64,000 bases of DNA, taken from Corynebacterium ulceribovis DSM 45146. Its GTDB lineage: Bacteria; Actinomycetota; Actinomycetes; Mycobacteriales; Mycobacteriaceae. Position numbers and translations under genes: made by a program. Below the pieces are notes generated by a model. It was not told the DNA's origin, did no database searches, and saw only the letters and a list, made by a program, of their open reading frames with translations. Positions within the stretch are counted from its first letter, which is position 1. Each line of letters starts with the position of its first letter. This document shows positions 46,924-58,406 of the stretch, in pieces. The stretch lies in contig NZ_AQUY01000001.1 of NCBI RefSeq assembly GCF_000372445.1, positions 874,824-938,823 of the forward strand, given 5' to 3'.

Positions 46924-47520
46924 TTACTTCAGCTCCTCGGACAGAACGTCCATCTTGTTGATGACCTTGGTTGGGTCGTTTGCCTGCCAGTTGCAAGCGC
47001 ACACTTCTTCAGACTGCAGTGCGTCCAAAACGCGCAGCACTTCGTCAACGTTGCGGCCGACAGCGTCAGGGGTGACGGACACGAACTGGATGATGCCGTC
47101 TGGGTCAACGATGAAGGTTGCACGGTCTGCAACGCCGTCTGCGTTTTCCACGCCCAGTTCGCGCATCAGGTCGTGGCGGATGTCGGAGAACATTGGGAAT
47201 GGGACGTCCAGCAGTTCTTCGTTGGTTGCGCGCCAGTTGAAGTGAGAGAACTCGTTGTCACCGGAACCACCCAGAATGACGGTGTCGCGGTCTTCGAACT
47301 CTTCGTTCAGCTTGCCGAAAGCAGCGATTTCGGTTGGGCAGACGAAGGTGAAGTCCTTCGGGTAGAAGAAGACGACCAGCCACTTGCCTGGGAAAGCGTC
47401 GTGTGCGACGTTGACGAAGTAGTCTTCCGGCTGCGCTGCGTTCACGTCACGCAGGTTGCCGCCCTTGAGTGCGGTCAGGTTGAACTCTGGGAATTTGTCG
47501 CCAACAGTGAGCAAAGCCAT
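46924..47520 (-). CDS. ahpC: Alkyl hydroperoxide reductase AhpC (2-Cys peroxiredoxin)
   Basis: AhpC reduces peroxides and peroxynitrite. The 198-aa protein (ATG 47520 with AAGGAG upstream; a longer frame is rejected) has the peroxidatic cysteine C61 in FTFVCPTE, and a C-terminal CACNW with the resolving cysteine near 176. The acidic/lysine-rich N-terminus is usual. It is transcribed away from oxyR. Confidence 0.97.
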   Translation of the reverse strand: MALLTVGDKFPEFNLTALKGGNLRDVNAAQPEDYFVNVAHDAFPGKWLVVFFYPKDFTFVCPTEIAAFGKLNEEFEDRDTVILGGSGDNEFSHFNWRATNEELLDVPFPMFSDIRHDLMRELGVENADGVADRATFIVDPDGIIQFVSVTPDAVGRNVDEVLRVLDALQSEEVCACNWQANDPTKVINKMDVLSEELK

Positions 47521-47668
47521 GTAAAAACTCCTTGTGATGGTGCGGGTACTGGGACGCAGCTTTCGGTTGAGAAGTTTCAGAATCGGAACTCTCTGCCGCG
47601 TTCTGGTTCTAAGCCTAAGGAAAACTCCGACTTCCGGCAAGAGGTTTGCCTAATTTATACTGGTCACT
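47521..47668. promoter_or_regulatory. Divergent ahpC-oxyR control region
   Basis: The 148-bp gap drives ahpC-ahpD leftwards and oxyR rightwards. From the family, OxyR should bind here to activate ahpC on peroxide oxidation. No sharp OxyR site can be called by eye because the consensus is loose. Confidence 0.6.
47656..47661 (+). promoter_or_regulatory. Putative -10 of oxyR, leaderless transcript
   Basis: TATACT ends 7 bases before the GTG at 47669, which places transcription start at the start codon. A dyad TGATAGCTAATACTTATCA at 47670-47688 begins at the second base of this GTG and could be an autoregulatory site; that part is speculative. Confidence 0.5.
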
Positions 47669-48625
47669 GTGATAGCTAATACTTATCAAGATTTCCGGCC
47701 CTCATTACCTCAACTCCGCGCCTTCACCGCAATTGCCGCCCACGGCCATTTCCGAGAGGCCGCTGCGAAGCTCGGCATCTCTCAGCCGTCGTTGTCGCAG
47801 GCGCTTGCCAGCTTGGAAGAAGGTTTGGGATATCAGCTCGTTGAGCGTTCCACCCGCAAAGTGATGCTCACTGCAGTCGGCCAGGCGCTGTTGCCGTATG
47901 CCAACGATGTTCTTACAGCCACCGAGTCTTTTATTGGGCAGGCGCGGCGTTTCGGTGGCACGCTTGCTGGTCCACTGACGATCGGCGTCATTCCTACTAT
48001 CGCGCCGTATATTCTTCCGCAGCTATGGGTGATGTTGCAGCATGAGTTTCCAGATTTGGAACCGCGCATTATGGAGGACCGCACCGCCCATCTGGTTGAC
48101 GCCCTCGCAGCCGGCGACATTGACATTGCGCTGATGTCTCCACCCGTTGCGAACAAGGGTTTGACCCGCATCGACTTATACGACGAAGAGTTTTATCTGC
48201 TATTGCCGTCGGAGCATGAGCTGGAGGGGCGCCAGGATGTTCCGACCTCGGAGCTGCGCGAGTTGGATTTGCTGCTGTTGGACGAAGGCCACTGTTTGCG
48301 TGACCAAGTGTTAGAGGTATGCCGGACAGCGCGCGCCGAGGAGCAGGCGCAAAATACGGATACGCGCACGGCTAGCTTGTCGACATTGGTGTACTGCGTC
48401 GCTGGCGGATTGGGCACGACGTTGTTGCCCGCGTCTGCGATCGCATTTGAGGGCAGTCGCGATGGGGTTAGCTTCGCGCGGTTTGCCGCCGAGCAGCGTC
48501 CGCAGCGCACAGTGTCGCTTTACTACCGGGCTAACTTTGGGCTCGATGAGGAACTGGCCCGTTTCGGTGAGGTAGTCCGCAAGGCATGGCAGTTGGCGCT
48601 AGAGGAAGGCCAGCTCGAGGCTTAG
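47669..48625 (+). CDS. oxyR: OxyR-type LysR-family peroxide regulator
   Basis: This 318-aa LysR regulator has the N-terminal winged helix (LRAFTAIAAHGHFREAAAKLGISQPSLSQALASLE) and effector domain. Two cysteines, C209 and C218, lie in DEGHCLRDQVLEVC. Their 9-residue spacing is that of the redox pair C199-C208 of E. coli OxyR. It is divergent from ahpC-ahpD and should control them. The start is the GTG at 47669; no in-frame ribosome binding site exists because the message looks leaderless. Confidence 0.94.
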   Translation: MIANTYQDFRPSLPQLRAFTAIAAHGHFREAAAKLGISQPSLSQALASLEEGLGYQLVERSTRKVMLTAVGQALLPYANDVLTATESFIGQARRFGGTLAGPLTIGVIPTIAPYILPQLWVMLQHEFPDLEPRIMEDRTAHLVDALAAGDIDIALMSPPVANKGLTRIDLYDEEFYLLLPSEHELEGRQDVPTSELRELDLLLLDEGHCLRDQVLEVCRTARAEEQAQNTDTRTASLSTLVYCVAGGLGTTLLPASAIAFEGSRDGVSFARFAAEQRPQRTVSLYYRANFGLDEELARFGEVVRKAWQLALEEGQLEA

Positions 48626-48672
48626 GCACCGCTCCGCGCAGCTATTGCTTCGCCCATCGGTTTTCGGCCCAG

Positions 48673-49557
48673 CTACTGTTCCGCGCAGGTGTCCAACTGT
48701 CGGCTCAGCGCGTCATGCTCTGCCTGGGTCACCCACACATCGTACTTCGCCTTCACCAAAACTAGGCGAGTGGCGTAAAGACAGCGGTAGCTCTTTGCAG
48801 GCGGCAGCCAGGTAGCAGCGTCACCAGCGCCCTTCTTCTGATTCAGCGGACCATCGACAGCCAACAGATTCAGCGGATCATTGGCAAAGTCTTTGCGCTT
48901 TTGCTCATCCCAGCCTTGCGCACCTTTTTGGTAGGCATCAGCCAGCGGCACCACATGGTCAATTTGAACCTCCGATGAGCGCGGGCCACGTACGAACGCA
49001 ATCTCTTTTCCGGAATACGGGTCAATGAGCGTGCCACTTTTCGCAACGCAGTCATTCGTATTCGGCTTGATCTCAATATTTGTCAGGTCACGGCGAAGAA
49101 TGTCATTGCGAGTGTCGCAGCCGTTATGTCCGAACTCCACCGTGACGTCATCAGTCCACGCCTGACCGAAGAAGTCGCGGCTGTACCCAGTTTTCGGGGC
49201 GCGCCCTTTCACTTGCAGCTGAGCAAGCAGCGGCCGTACCTGGGACGCTGGCTGCGCAATGTCACTATCGGATGTGCCGGTGAGTTCCGGATAGTCGGCA
49301 CCGTCCGGTTGCTCCGGCTCCGCGTCTCGGCTTGGGTCGGCATCAAGGCGGTTACCGAAGCTATCCAAGTCACCGAGGTTAGAACCTAGGCTTTCGCTTG
49401 TTGACGTATTGGAATCGTCGCTCGCAGTGGCAGCTGATTCTGACGTCGGCGACGGGGCCGGATCGGAAATTGGGGCGCAGGCAGTGAACACCAATGCGGC
49501 GCATCCCGCGGCGAGGATGCGAAGGGTGTTACGCAGGGAAAAGAGTGGGGCAGTCAC
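48673..49557 (-). CDS. Secreted HNH-family (DUF1524) lipoprotein
   Basis: The start is best placed at the GTG at 49557 (MTAPLFSLRNTLRILAAGCAALVFTAC), giving a 294-aa lipoprotein with lipobox VFTAC. A Ser/Asp-rich linker of about 85 residues leads to an HNH-type nuclease region (QIDHVVPLADAYQKGAQGW, NLLAVDGPLNQKKGAGDAATWLPP, SYRC). The His-Asn-containing HNH core and paired cysteines suit a folded, extracytoplasmic nuclease. Whether it degrades external DNA or acts on incoming DNA is not shown. Confidence 0.88.
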   Translation of the reverse strand: MTAPLFSLRNTLRILAAGCAALVFTACAPISDPAPSPTSESAATASDDSNTSTSESLGSNLGDLDSFGNRLDADPSRDAEPEQPDGADYPELTGTSDSDIAQPASQVRPLLAQLQVKGRAPKTGYSRDFFGQAWTDDVTVEFGHNGCDTRNDILRRDLTNIEIKPNTNDCVAKSGTLIDPYSGKEIAFVRGPRSSEVQIDHVVPLADAYQKGAQGWDEQKRKDFANDPLNLLAVDGPLNQKKGAGDAATWLPPAKSYRCLYATRLVLVKAKYDVWVTQAEHDALSRQLDTCAEQ

Positions 49558-49638
49558 AATAATGGAAAGTATGACACACCGGTCAGACAGCAAATAATCT
49601 GGCCCGAACACCTGATCGTATTAGGGGTGGTGCGTCCC

Positions 49639-50496
49639 CTAGTACTTGTAGACCCCGCGCTCCAAGTAGTCACACTTCTTCATCGAGCCATGCTGATACC
49701 CAGTCAAAAAGGCCTGCTTGCGCTGCTTACCGGAGCCGTGGGTCCACAAGTCCGGCTTCACTTCGCCACCTTGGTGTTGCTGGATGGTGTCGTCACCAAT
49801 GGCCATAGCGGTATCCAAAGCCTGCTGAACCTGAGCATCAGTCAGCTGCTCCAGCAGGGCATTTTCGCCATCGTCGGCGAAATGTGCCCACATTCCGGCG
49901 TAGCAGTCTGCTTGGAGCTCAATCTTCACCGCATCGGACTCTGGACCCGGCTGGTTGTAATTGGAACGACCGAGTGTGCCCTCCAACTTCTGGATGTGGT
50001 GTCCAAACTCATGGGCGACCACATATTCCTGCGCCAGCGGACCGTCGGAACCACCAAGCTTCGCCAACATGTCGAAGAAAGACACGTCGAAGTAGGCAGA
50101 TTGGTCAGCAGGACAGTAGAACGGGCCGGTTGACGAAGAAGCGATGCCACAACCCGAGCGAGTGGAATTCGTGAAAATGTTCAAGCCAGGCTCGGTGTAT
50201 TTCACACCCGACTGACGTTCCAGCTGCTCCTGCCACACTCGGTCCACCGAAATCGCAGTGAACTCAACACGGCAGTCGGAGGACTTGTTGGCATCATCGG
50301 AGGTGTTGCACTGACTGCTGCCTTGTGGCAATTCTTCCTGGCCGCCGCCCTGCAATATCGATGGGTCACCGCCGAGCAGCACGAAAAGGCCAACCAGCAG
50401 CAGACCACCGATACCGCCGCCGATTGCGATACCACCACCGCCACCGGTGCGGCGCGCGCGGTCGCCACCCTTTTCAATACCTGATTTGAATGTCAT
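49639..50496 (-). CDS. Neutral zinc metallopeptidase (YpfJ/DUF2342-like family)
   Basis: The 285-aa protein (ATG 50496) has a short basic N-terminus, one membrane helix ([18 protein letters not shown]) and an extracytoplasmic zinc-protease domain with the HEFGHH motif ([18 protein letters not shown]) near residue 160 and a downstream [17 protein letters not shown] glutamate region. It resembles E. coli YpfJ, whose substrates are unknown. A TATATTAGGT stretch right before the ATG may be a -10 of a near-leaderless message. Confidence 0.9.
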   Translation of the reverse strand: MTFKSGIEKGGDRARRTGGGGGIAIGGGIGGLLLVGLFVLLGGDPSILQGGGQEELPQGSSQCNTSDDANKSSDCRVEFTAISVDRVWQEQLERQSGVKYTEPGLNIFTNSTRSGCGIASSSTGPFYCPADQSAYFDVSFFDMLAKLGGSDGPLAQEYVVAHEFGHHIQKLEGTLGRSNYNQPGPESDAVKIELQADCYAGMWAHFADDGENALLEQLTDAQVQQALDTAMAIGDDTIQQHQGGEVKPDLWTHGSGKQRKQAFLTGYQHGSMKKCDYLERGVYKY

Positions 50497-50563
50497 ACCT
50501 AATATATTGCCATGCCAAGCCCCGTCAGTACTGCCCAAAGTCATATGTGTTCAAACGGGCGGG

Positions 50564-50569
50564 TAGACT
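50564..50569 (+). promoter_or_regulatory. Putative -10 of aspS
   Basis: TAGACT lies about 44 bp before the aspS GTG, inside a region with no other gene. The same TAGACT hexamer precedes alaS (55108). Sigma-70-like -10 sequences of this form are common in corynebacteria. Confidence 0.5.
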
Positions 50570-50612
50570 GCATAGGCATTGCTCAACGCCTCTCCTACAG
50601 GAAGGAACCCTC

Positions 50613-52430
50613 GTGCCGCGTACTCATCTTGCCGGGCAGCTCCGGGCCGAACAGGCTGGCCACACCGTTACCCTTAATGGTTGGGTGGCGCGCCGCCGTG
50701 ACCACGGTGGAGTGATCTTCATCGACCTGCGTGACCGCAGCGGCCTTGCCCAGGTAGTGTTCCGCGAGTCCGAGGTTGCGGAACAGGCCCACCGCCTACG
50801 CTCGGAATACTGCATCGAGGTCACTGGTGTCGTAGAAAAGCGCCCAGAAGGTTCCGAAAACCCGAACCTGGCATCCGGCGACGTAGAAGTCAACGTCACC
50901 GATTTGAAGATTCTCAACGAATCCGCCGCACTGCCTTTCCAGTTGGATGACCAGTCCTCGGACAACGAAGTAGGCGAAGAGGCCCGACTGAAGTACCGCT
51001 ACCTGGACCTGCGCCGCGAACGCCCAGCAAACGCTCTGCGCCTGCGCTCTAAGCTCAACCGCGCTGCCCGCAAGGTCTTGGACAACCATGACTTCACCGA
51101 AATCGAAACCCCAACGCTGACTCGCTCGACCCCAGAAGGCGCCCGCGACTTCCTGGTGCCAGCACGTCTGCGCCCAGGTTCTTTCTACGCACTGCCACAG
51201 TCACCACAGCTGTTCAAGCAGCTGCTGATGGTTGCCGGCATGGAGCGCTACTACCAGATCGCGCGTTGCTACCGCGATGAGGACTTCCGCGCAGACCGCC
51301 AGCCAGAATTCACCCAGCTGGACATCGAAATGTCCTTCGTTGACCAGGAAGATGTCATCGCCCTGGCCGAAGACATCCTCAAAGCACTGTGGCAGGAGAT
51401 CGGCTACGAAATCTCCACCCCGATTCCGCGCATGACCTACGCCGACGCTATGCGTCGATACGGCTCCGACAAGCCGGACCTGCGCTTCGATATTGAAATC
51501 ACCGAGTGCACCGAGTTCTTCAAAGACACCACTTTCCGTGTATTCCAGAACGAATACGTCGGTGCCGTAGTGATGGAAGGCGGCGCGGACCAGCCTCGCC
51601 GCCAGCTGGATGCTTGGCAGGATTGGGCTCGTCAACGCGGCGCAAAGGGACTGGCATACATCCTCGTCGACGAAAACGGCGAACTCGGCGGCCCAGTGGC
51701 CAAGAACATCACCGAAGAAGAACGTGCCGGCATCGCCGCACACGTGGGCGCCAAGCCAGGCGACTGCATCTTCTTCGCAGCTGGAGACACCAAGAGCTCC
51801 CGTGCGCTGCTCGGCGCAGCCCGCGGCGAAATCGCCAACAAGCTGGGCCTCATCAAGGAAGGCGACTGGGCCTTCACCTGGGTTGTCGACGCTCCAATGT
51901 TTGAACCAGCAGCCGACGCCACCGCATCCGGCGACGTCGCACTGGGCAACTCCGCATGGACCGCCGTGCACCACGCATTCACCTCGCCGAAGCCAGAACA
52001 CTTGGACTCCTTTGACACCAACCCTGGTGAGGCATTGGCTTACGCCTACGACATCGTCTGCAACGGCAACGAAATTGGTGGTGGCTCCATCCGTATCCAC
52101 CAGCGGGACGTTCAGGAACGCGTGTTCAAGGTCATGGGCATTGACAATGAGGAAGCTCAGGAGAAGTTCGGCTTCCTGCTCGACGCCTTTGCCTTCGGTG
52201 CACCACCGCACGGCGGCATCGCCTTCGGCTGGGACCGCATCACCTCACTGCTTGCCGGGGAAGCTTCCATCCGCGAAGTCATTGCCTTCCCGAAGTCTGG
52301 CGGCGGTGTCGATCCACTGACCGATGCGCCTGCGCCTATTACCGCGCAGCAGCGCAAGGAGTCCGGCATCGACGCCAAGCCAAAGACAGCTGCCACCAAC
52401 TCCGGCAAGACTGAAGCCCCGAAAAAGTAA
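50613..52430 (+). CDS. aspS: Aspartyl-tRNA synthetase
   Basis: AspRS charges tRNA-Asp. The 605-aa bacterial-type protein starts at the GTG 50613 ([16 protein letters not shown]) after GGAAGGAACCC; the frame reaching back to 50490 has no support. It shows an N-terminal OB anticodon-binding fold, class II motif 2 ([30 protein letters not shown]), the bacterial GAD insertion (about 300-420) and motif 3 ([16 protein letters not shown]). A lysine/alanine tail ends it. Confidence 0.97.
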   Translation: MPRTHLAGQLRAEQAGHTVTLNGWVARRRDHGGVIFIDLRDRSGLAQVVFRESEVAEQAHRLRSEYCIEVTGVVEKRPEGSENPNLASGDVEVNVTDLKILNESAALPFQLDDQSSDNEVGEEARLKYRYLDLRRERPANALRLRSKLNRAARKVLDNHDFTEIETPTLTRSTPEGARDFLVPARLRPGSFYALPQSPQLFKQLLMVAGMERYYQIARCYRDEDFRADRQPEFTQLDIEMSFVDQEDVIALAEDILKALWQEIGYEISTPIPRMTYADAMRRYGSDKPDLRFDIEITECTEFFKDTTFRVFQNEYVGAVVMEGGADQPRRQLDAWQDWARQRGAKGLAYILVDENGELGGPVAKNITEEERAGIAAHVGAKPGDCIFFAAGDTKSSRALLGAARGEIANKLGLIKEGDWAFTWVVDAPMFEPAADATASGDVALGNSAWTAVHHAFTSPKPEHLDSFDTNPGEALAYAYDIVCNGNEIGGGSIRIHQRDVQERVFKVMGIDNEEAQEKFGFLLDAFAFGAPPHGGIAFGWDRITSLLAGEASIREVIAFPKSGGGVDPLTDAPAPITAQQRKESGIDAKPKTAATNSGKTEAPKK

Positions 52431-52475
52431 GTAAGGAAAGCGCGCGCAGCCCTCGGCTGCGTATGCTGAAGCACC

Positions 52476-53684
52476 GTGACAGAATCGCCCCACAACACTG
52501 AAGAATCTGGCCTGCTCAACATCGACGATGTTGTGGTAGCGGCCGCCAATCTCCTTGGCGCCCGCCTTGGCGGCGAACCAGAACTATTCGAACCAGTTGA
52601 TCTGGGCGGTTCTGGCCGCTCCCTCGTCGTACGGGTCCGGGTGGCACCGAACCCGTTCCTCGCGGACCGGTCAGTAGTAATCAAGCAGCTACCTGCGGAT
52701 GAAGGCGATGGTTTGACCATGTCTTTCGTCCGCGAAGTGGTCGCTTACCAGTACACAACCACACTTCCTGAAGATGTCCGTCCAGGCCCGATGCTGCTGG
52801 CCTACGACATCAACCGCCGAATTCTCGTCATCTCCGATATCGGCGACGGCGACAACTTCGCGGACATTTTCGCTTCGGGCAACGTTGATGCTCGTCGACG
52901 TGCCCTGAACCTGCTGGGCCATGCCTTGGGTCGCGTGCACGCCGGAACCTTCGACTCCGAGCAGTCGATGCGTACGTTGACCAATCGGATGCACACCAAG
53001 TTGGACTTGCCTGCAGAGTCGCATGTATCCGCCGACCACACGATTGCTAATGGCGTCGGGGTTGGCTTGCAACTGCTGCAAGAGACTAACCTGGACATTC
53101 CGGTCGAGTTCATGCACTACGCCGAAAATGCGCAGCGCCGACTGGTTAAGGGCCGTCATCGTGCCTTTACCCCCTTTGACTTGTCGCCAGACAACATCGT
53201 CTTTTCCAGCCGGGTACACTTCCTCGACTACGAATGGGCCGGATTCCGCGACGTCACCTTCGATGTCGCAGCTGTTTTGGCCGGCTTTCCGCAGTATTTG
53301 GAGGCCGAACCCCTCACAGATGATGAAGCTCAAGACTTCCTAAACGCTTGGCGCTCGGATCTGCGAGGCGTCTGGCCAGGAGTCGACGATGACCAGCGGC
53401 TGCATGAACGAGTGCTGACTGCTTTGGTCGGTTGGAGCCTAATCTCCGTCACCGTGGCAGCGTTCGGAAGCCCACATGCGGCGCAGTACACCAAGGGTGT
53501 GCCACCGGTGGACATCGACAATTTTGTGGACGCCCACAGTTTGGACCAGGAAGACCAACGCATCGACTTGATGGATACCTTCCAGGCCCTGGCTACCTTT
53601 GCAGAAAAGGGCTCGGAACAACGGCACCAAGTCATCACTGAATTCGCCAGCCGAGTGGTGGCGTATTTGGAAGCTAGAGAGTAA
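52476..53684 (+). CDS. Phosphotransferase family protein (aminoglycoside/choline kinase-like)
   Basis: This 402-aa protein has a kinase-like fold: a glycine-poor N-lobe, then [11 protein letters not shown] near residue 235 (the Brenner motif, with F instead of H before the catalytic D) and [11 protein letters not shown] as the metal-binding DYE. Phosphotransferases of this kind act on small molecules, and a resistance role is not implied. It starts at a GTG after aspS and is 2 bp before rarA. The substrate is unknown. Confidence 0.82.
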   Translation: MTESPHNTEESGLLNIDDVVVAAANLLGARLGGEPELFEPVDLGGSGRSLVVRVRVAPNPFLADRSVVIKQLPADEGDGLTMSFVREVVAYQYTTTLPEDVRPGPMLLAYDINRRILVISDIGDGDNFADIFASGNVDARRRALNLLGHALGRVHAGTFDSEQSMRTLTNRMHTKLDLPAESHVSADHTIANGVGVGLQLLQETNLDIPVEFMHYAENAQRRLVKGRHRAFTPFDLSPDNIVFSSRVHFLDYEWAGFRDVTFDVAAVLAGFPQYLEAEPLTDDEAQDFLNAWRSDLRGVWPGVDDDQRLHERVLTALVGWSLISVTVAAFGSPHAAQYTKGVPPVDIDNFVDAHSLDQEDQRIDLMDTFQALATFAEKGSEQRHQVITEFASRVVAYLEARE

Positions 53685-53686
53685 CT

Positions 53687-55057
53687 ATGACCGAACCAGG
53701 GCTTTTTGACGCACCCGGCAGTGACGACGCTGCATCAGAAAACTCTGCGGAACGCTATTTCCACCCCGGCGAACACGCCCCGCTCGCGGTACGGATGCGA
53801 CCTCGGACCATTGATGAAGTGGTAGGGCAGCAGCACCTCCTCGGTCCAGGCACACCCCTGCGACGACTCATCGAGGGAGCCGGGGACAGTTCGGTCATCC
53901 TGTTCGGCCCGCCAGGCACCGGCAAAACCACGCTGGCAAGCCTTATTTCTGCCTCCACCGGCCGCCACTTTGAAGCGCTCTCTGCGCTGAGCTCTGGGGT
54001 GAAGGAGCTTCGTGCGGTCATTACAGCGGCGCGTCGCAGGTTGGCAACAGCCGGCATTCCAACTGTGCTGTTCATCGACGAAGTCCATCGCTTCTCGAAA
54101 ACTCAGCAAGACGCGCTCCTCGCAGCAGTGGAAAACCGCACCGTTCTGCTAGTTGCGGCCACCACGGAGAACCCAAGTTTCAGCGTGGTCGGGCCGTTGC
54201 TATCGCGGTCGTTGCTCCTCAAACTGGAACAACTCACTGACGACGATATTGCCAATGTCGTCGCCCGCGCTGCCTCCGATCCGCGTGGCTTTGACGGAAA
54301 GATCACCCTTACCGACGAAGCACGGGACCACATTGTTGCCATGGCTGGTGGCGATGCCCGCAGGTCGCTGACCTATCTCGAGGCAGCCGCTGAGTCGAAA
54401 GATGGCCAAGGTGAAATCACCGTTGCTGATGTTGAAGCCAGCGTCAATCAAGTGGCTGCCCGCTACGACCGAGATGGCGACCAGCACTACGACATCGCAT
54501 CCGCGCTGATTAAGTCGATTCGAGGCAGTGACGTTGATGCTGCGCTGCACTACCTTGCCCGCATGATTGTCGGTGGCGAAGACCCGCGGTTCATCGCACG
54601 ACGGCTCATCATCGCCGCATCAGAAGACATCGGCATGGCCGACCCGTCGGCGTTGCAAACCGCCGTCGCCGCCGCCGATGCAGTGCAATACATCGGGATG
54701 CCAGAAGGCCGGATTCCATTGGCCCAGGCCGTAGTTCACCTTGCGACATCCCCGAAATCGAACGCTTCCTACCGTGCGATTGGCGAAGCCCTCGCTGATG
54801 TCAATAAGGGCGGCAACCTCCAAGTGCCAGCACACCTGCGAGACGGGCACTATTCCGGAGCGAAGAAGATCGGCAATGCCATCGGCTACCAGTACCCACA
54901 TGATGACCCACGCGGAGTGTTGCAGCAGCAGTACATTCCGGATGAGTTAGCCGACCGAGTTTATTACCGACCAACCCAACATGGTCGCGAACGCGGTATG
55001 GGCGAACACTTGGGGAATTTGCGTCGAATTATCCGCGGCATCGTCAAAAAGAAGTAG
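53687..55057 (+). CDS. rarA: Replication-associated recombination protein A (RarA/MgsA)
   Basis: This 456-aa AAA+ ATPase of the clamp-loader class acts at stalled replication forks. Walker A is GPPGTGKTT near residue 73, Walker [17 protein letters not shown] near 128, sensor [23 protein letters not shown] near 155, and the RarA C-terminal domain ends [26 protein letters not shown]. It lies between the phosphotransferase and alaS. Confidence 0.96.
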   Translation: MTEPGLFDAPGSDDAASENSAERYFHPGEHAPLAVRMRPRTIDEVVGQQHLLGPGTPLRRLIEGAGDSSVILFGPPGTGKTTLASLISASTGRHFEALSALSSGVKELRAVITAARRRLATAGIPTVLFIDEVHRFSKTQQDALLAAVENRTVLLVAATTENPSFSVVGPLLSRSLLLKLEQLTDDDIANVVARAASDPRGFDGKITLTDEARDHIVAMAGGDARRSLTYLEAAAESKDGQGEITVADVEASVNQVAARYDRDGDQHYDIASALIKSIRGSDVDAALHYLARMIVGGEDPRFIARRLIIAASEDIGMADPSALQTAVAAADAVQYIGMPEGRIPLAQAVVHLATSPKSNASYRAIGEALADVNKGGNLQVPAHLRDGHYSGAKKIGNAIGYQYPHDDPRGVLQQQYIPDELADRVYYRPTQHGRERGMGEHLGNLRRIIRGIVKKK

Positions 55058-55107
55058 GCCGCCGCAAGAAGCATTGACCTGCGCTACACCTCTGCGGCGC
55101 GGGGGAG

Positions 55108-55113
55108 TAGACT
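55108..55113 (+). promoter_or_regulatory. Putative -10 of alaS
   Basis: TAGACT lies about 45 bp before the alaS GTG, in the gap after rarA. It matches the -10-like hexamer of aspS. Confidence 0.5.
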
Positions 55114-55157
55114 GTCACCTCGACTATCCCCATCATCAAGTTGCGAGGTTGACCAAC

Positions 55158-57830
55158 GTGCAAACCCATGAGATTAGGAAGCGTTTCCTAGAGCACTTCA
55201 CCAACAATGGCCACACCGAAGTGCCAAGCGCCTCTCTGATTCTCGACGACCCGAACCTGCTATTCGTCAACGCAGGCATGGTGCCGTTCAAACCATACTT
55301 CTTGGGTCAGCAGACCCCAGATTTCAGCACCGCGACCTCCATCCAGAAGTGCGTCCGCACCTTGGACATTGAAGAAGTGGGCATCACCACCCGCCACAAC
55401 ACCTTCTTCCAAATGGCGGGTAACTTCTCCTTCGGTAACTACTTCAAGGAAGGCGCCATCAAGCACGCGTGGGCATTGCTCACCGGCAGCTTGGAAGAGG
55501 GCGGCTTTGGCATTGACCCAGAACTGCTCTGGGTGACCGTCTACCTTGATGACGACGAAGCTTTCGGTATCTGGCGCGACGTCGTCGGTATCCCAGAAGA
55601 ACGCATTCAGCGTCGCGATATGGCTGACAACTACTGGTCGATGGGGGTGCCTGGCCCATGTGGCCCATGCTCGGAAATCTTCTACGACCGCGGCCCAGAC
55701 TACGGCGTTGAAGGCGGCCCAGTCGCCGACGAAGACCGCTACATCGAAATCTGGAACCTCGTGTTCATGGAGAAGGAACGCGGCGAAGGTACCGGCAAAG
55801 ACTCCTTTGAAATCCTCGGCGATCTGCCGAAGAAGAACATTGACACCGGCATGGGCATCGAACGCGTTGCTTTCCTGCTGCAAGGCGTGGAGAACGTTTA
55901 CGAAACCGACTTGCTGCGTCCAGTCATCGAAACCGCCGAAAAGCTGACCGGTGCTAAGTACGGCGATAAGAACGCCGACGCTAACGCTGATATTCGCTTC
56001 CGCGTGATCGCTGACCACTCCCGCACTGCGCTGATGCTGATTCTGGATGGTGTCACGCCAGGTAACGAAGGCCGCGGCTACATTCTTCGCCGTTTGCTGC
56101 GCCGTATCATCCGCTCGGCCCGCCTGCTTGGCGCCACTGGCGATACCATCGGCGCACTGATGGACACAGTCCGCGACACCATGACCCCTTCGTACCCGGA
56201 GATCACTGAGAGCTTCGATCGCATCCGCACCACCGCTGTCAACGAGGAAAAGGCGTTCCTCAAGACCTTGGAATCGGGTAGCCGCCTATTCGAGTCCGCA
56301 GCCAGCGATGTGCTCTCCGGCGGCGGCAAAGTGCTCTCGGGCGAATCTGCCTTCGCACTGCACGACACCTACGGTTTCCCAATCGACCTGACACTGGAGA
56401 TGGCTGCTGAACGTGGCCTAACCGTCGACCGCGCTGGCTTCAAGTCACTAATGGCTGAACAGCGCGAGCGCGCCAAGGCCGACAGCCGTGCGAAGAAGAT
56501 GGCGCACGCAGACTTGAATGTGTACCGCGAATTCGTTGATGAGCACCCAACGCGGTTTACCGGTTTCACTGAGCTTGTTGACGAAGCGAAGGTGCTCGGG
56601 CTCGTGTCCGATGGACAGTTGGTCAATGCTGTTACCCCGGGCCAAAGCGTTGAAGTGATCGTCGATCAGTCGCCGATGTACGCCGAGGCTGGTGGTCAGA
56701 TGGCTGACCGCGGTAAGTTCACCACTTCAGATGGTGTCCTAGTCAATATTGATGATGTTCAGCGCATCGGCAAGAAGCTGTGGGTGCACCGCGGTACTGT
56801 CGCCGAAGGTGAACTGGCGGTTGGCGCAGATGTTATTGCTGCTGTGGATAAGGATTGGCGGCATGCTGCCCGCCAAGCGCACTCGGGCACGCACTTGATT
56901 CACGCTGCACTGCGCGAAGTGCTCGGCAAGACTGCAGTGCAGGCTGGTTCGTTGAATAAGCCGGGCTACTTGCGCTTCGACTTCACTTTCGGTGCGGGTC
57001 TGACCCCAGAACAGCTGCGTGAAATCGAGAGCATCGCCAACAGCGCAGTGGATGCTGACTACGCCGTCAACACCATTGAGACTTCCCTGGATGAAGCTAA
57101 AGCTATGGGCGCCATGGCGCTGTTTGGTGAAAACTACGGCGATCAGGTGCGCGTAGTGGAAATCGGTGGCCCATTCTCGATGGAGCTCTGTGGCGGTACC
57201 CACGTCAGCCACTCTTCTCAGATTGGCCCAATTGCGGTGCTGGGTGAATCTTCCGTCGGTTCCGGCATCCGCCGCATTGAGGCGTACTCCGGCTTGGATT
57301 CCTTCAACTACCTGTCGAAGGAACGCGCCCTAGCCGCGGGTCTTGCGGCCTCAATGAAGGCACCTTCGGAGGAACTGCCAGATCGCATCGCGGCACTGAC
57401 CGATAAGTTGAAGCAGGCAGAAAAGGAGCTAGCAGACCTGCGTGCGCAGCAGCTGCTCGCTCAAGCGGACACCTTCATCAAGGATGCACGCACAGCAGGC
57501 GACTTCGATGTCATCACGGCTCAACTGCCGGATTCCGTCAATTCGAACGACATGCGCGGCTTGGCCACCGATATCGCTAACCGCGTCCGCGACCGCAAGG
57601 CTGTGGTTCTGCTGTCCATTAAGGGGGCAGAGAAGCTTCCGTACTTGGTCGCAGTCACCAAGCTTGCTGGCGAAGCTGGAGTCAAGGCAGGCGACTTGGT
57701 CAAGTCGATGGGGCAGTACGTTGATGGCCGCGGTGGCGGCAAGCCAGCTATGGCTCAAGGTTCCGGCAGCAACACCGCTGGCTGGGACGCTGCGGTCGCA
57801 GCAGTAGTCGACGAGCTGGCTGCGAAGTAA
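55158..57830 (+). CDS. alaS: Alanyl-tRNA synthetase
   Basis: AlaRS charges tRNA-Ala and clears mischarged Ser/Gly-tRNA. The 890-aa protein starts at GTG 55158 ([14 protein letters not shown]); the frame back to 54981 runs inside rarA. It has the catalytic core ([34 protein letters not shown]), the editing domain with [15 protein letters not shown] and the zinc-type CGGTHV ([15 protein letters not shown]) near residues 575-680, and a C-terminal coiled-coil and DHHA1-type domain ending [16 protein letters not shown]. Confidence 0.98.
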   Translation: MQTHEIRKRFLEHFTNNGHTEVPSASLILDDPNLLFVNAGMVPFKPYFLGQQTPDFSTATSIQKCVRTLDIEEVGITTRHNTFFQMAGNFSFGNYFKEGAIKHAWALLTGSLEEGGFGIDPELLWVTVYLDDDEAFGIWRDVVGIPEERIQRRDMADNYWSMGVPGPCGPCSEIFYDRGPDYGVEGGPVADEDRYIEIWNLVFMEKERGEGTGKDSFEILGDLPKKNIDTGMGIERVAFLLQGVENVYETDLLRPVIETAEKLTGAKYGDKNADANADIRFRVIADHSRTALMLILDGVTPGNEGRGYILRRLLRRIIRSARLLGATGDTIGALMDTVRDTMTPSYPEITESFDRIRTTAVNEEKAFLKTLESGSRLFESAASDVLSGGGKVLSGESAFALHDTYGFPIDLTLEMAAERGLTVDRAGFKSLMAEQRERAKADSRAKKMAHADLNVYREFVDEHPTRFTGFTELVDEAKVLGLVSDGQLVNAVTPGQSVEVIVDQSPMYAEAGGQMADRGKFTTSDGVLVNIDDVQRIGKKLWVHRGTVAEGELAVGADVIAAVDKDWRHAARQAHSGTHLIHAALREVLGKTAVQAGSLNKPGYLRFDFTFGAGLTPEQLREIESIANSAVDADYAVNTIETSLDEAKAMGAMALFGENYGDQVRVVEIGGPFSMELCGGTHVSHSSQIGPIAVLGESSVGSGIRRIEAYSGLDSFNYLSKERALAAGLAASMKAPSEELPDRIAALTDKLKQAEKELADLRAQQLLAQADTFIKDARTAGDFDVITAQLPDSVNSNDMRGLATDIANRVRDRKAVVLLSIKGAEKLPYLVAVTKLAGEAGVKAGDLVKSMGQYVDGRGGGKPAMAQGSGSNTAGWDAAVAAVVDELAAK

Positions 57831-57833
57831 CCA

Positions 57834-58358
57834 ATGGCTAAAGTTCCACAGCCTGACCGTCCCGGCGCCGATGATCCCGGTCGTGGCCGCCGGCTCGGTC
57901 TGGATGTTGGCACTGTTCGTATTGGGGTCGCGGTCTCGGACCCCGACTGCATTTTGGCAACTCCGGTAGAAACCGTCCGCGCCGTCACTAAGCGAAAAGA
58001 CCCGGATGGTGCCGATATCGACCGTCTATTGGAGCTTATTGACGAATACGACGCCGTAGAAGTCATTATTGGGTTGCCGCGCACACTTTCGGGCGGCGAT
58101 TCTAGTTCCATTAAAGTTGCCGCTGAACTGGGTTTTCGTATTAATCGTCGGTTGAAGCAACGCACGGAAAGGCCACAACCGGCACTGCGATGGGCCGATG
58201 AAAGACTCACCACGGTGTCGGCGCAAGCGGCTTTGCATGCCTCCGGAGTGTCGACCAAAGCGGGGCGGGCAATTATCGATCAGGCTGCAGCGGTAGAGAT
58301 TTTGCAGAGTTGGTTGGACCAACGGCGCGCCACCATTGCTAGAGTGACAGAAATGTAA
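57834..58358 (+). CDS. Holliday junction resolvase-like YqgF/RuvX family protein
   Basis: This 174-aa RNase-H-fold protein shows [17 protein letters not shown] with the first catalytic Asp near residue 23, [12 protein letters not shown] near 82, and [16 protein letters not shown] near 120. Family members are linked to 16S rRNA 5' processing and possibly DNA junctions. It starts 3 bp after alaS and has a CGTCAATAAGC copy in the opposite orientation at 58034 (codons for ELID). Confidence 0.93.
   Translation: MAKVPQPDRPGADDPGRGRRLGLDVGTVRIGVAVSDPDCILATPVETVRAVTKRKDPDGADIDRLLELIDEYDAVEVIIGLPRTLSGGDSSSIKVAAELGFRINRRLKQRTERPQPALRWADERLTTVSAQAALHASGVSTKAGRAIIDQAAAVEILQSWLDQRRATIARVTEM
58034..58044 (-). 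repeat. CGTCAATAAGC word, minus orientation, in yqgF
   Basis: Exact copy. The gene frame reads ELIDE. Confidence 0.9.
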
Positions 58359-58406
58359 CAATTCGGTTAGGCCGAATTGCCGGCCCGCCGACTGCAAAGG
58401 AAGTGT

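Noticed and set aside
51201-52211. 336-codon open frame on the minus strand inside aspS
   Set aside because: It is the antisense shadow of aspS; the plus-strand protein has all class II synthetase motifs and the antisense translation resembles no family.
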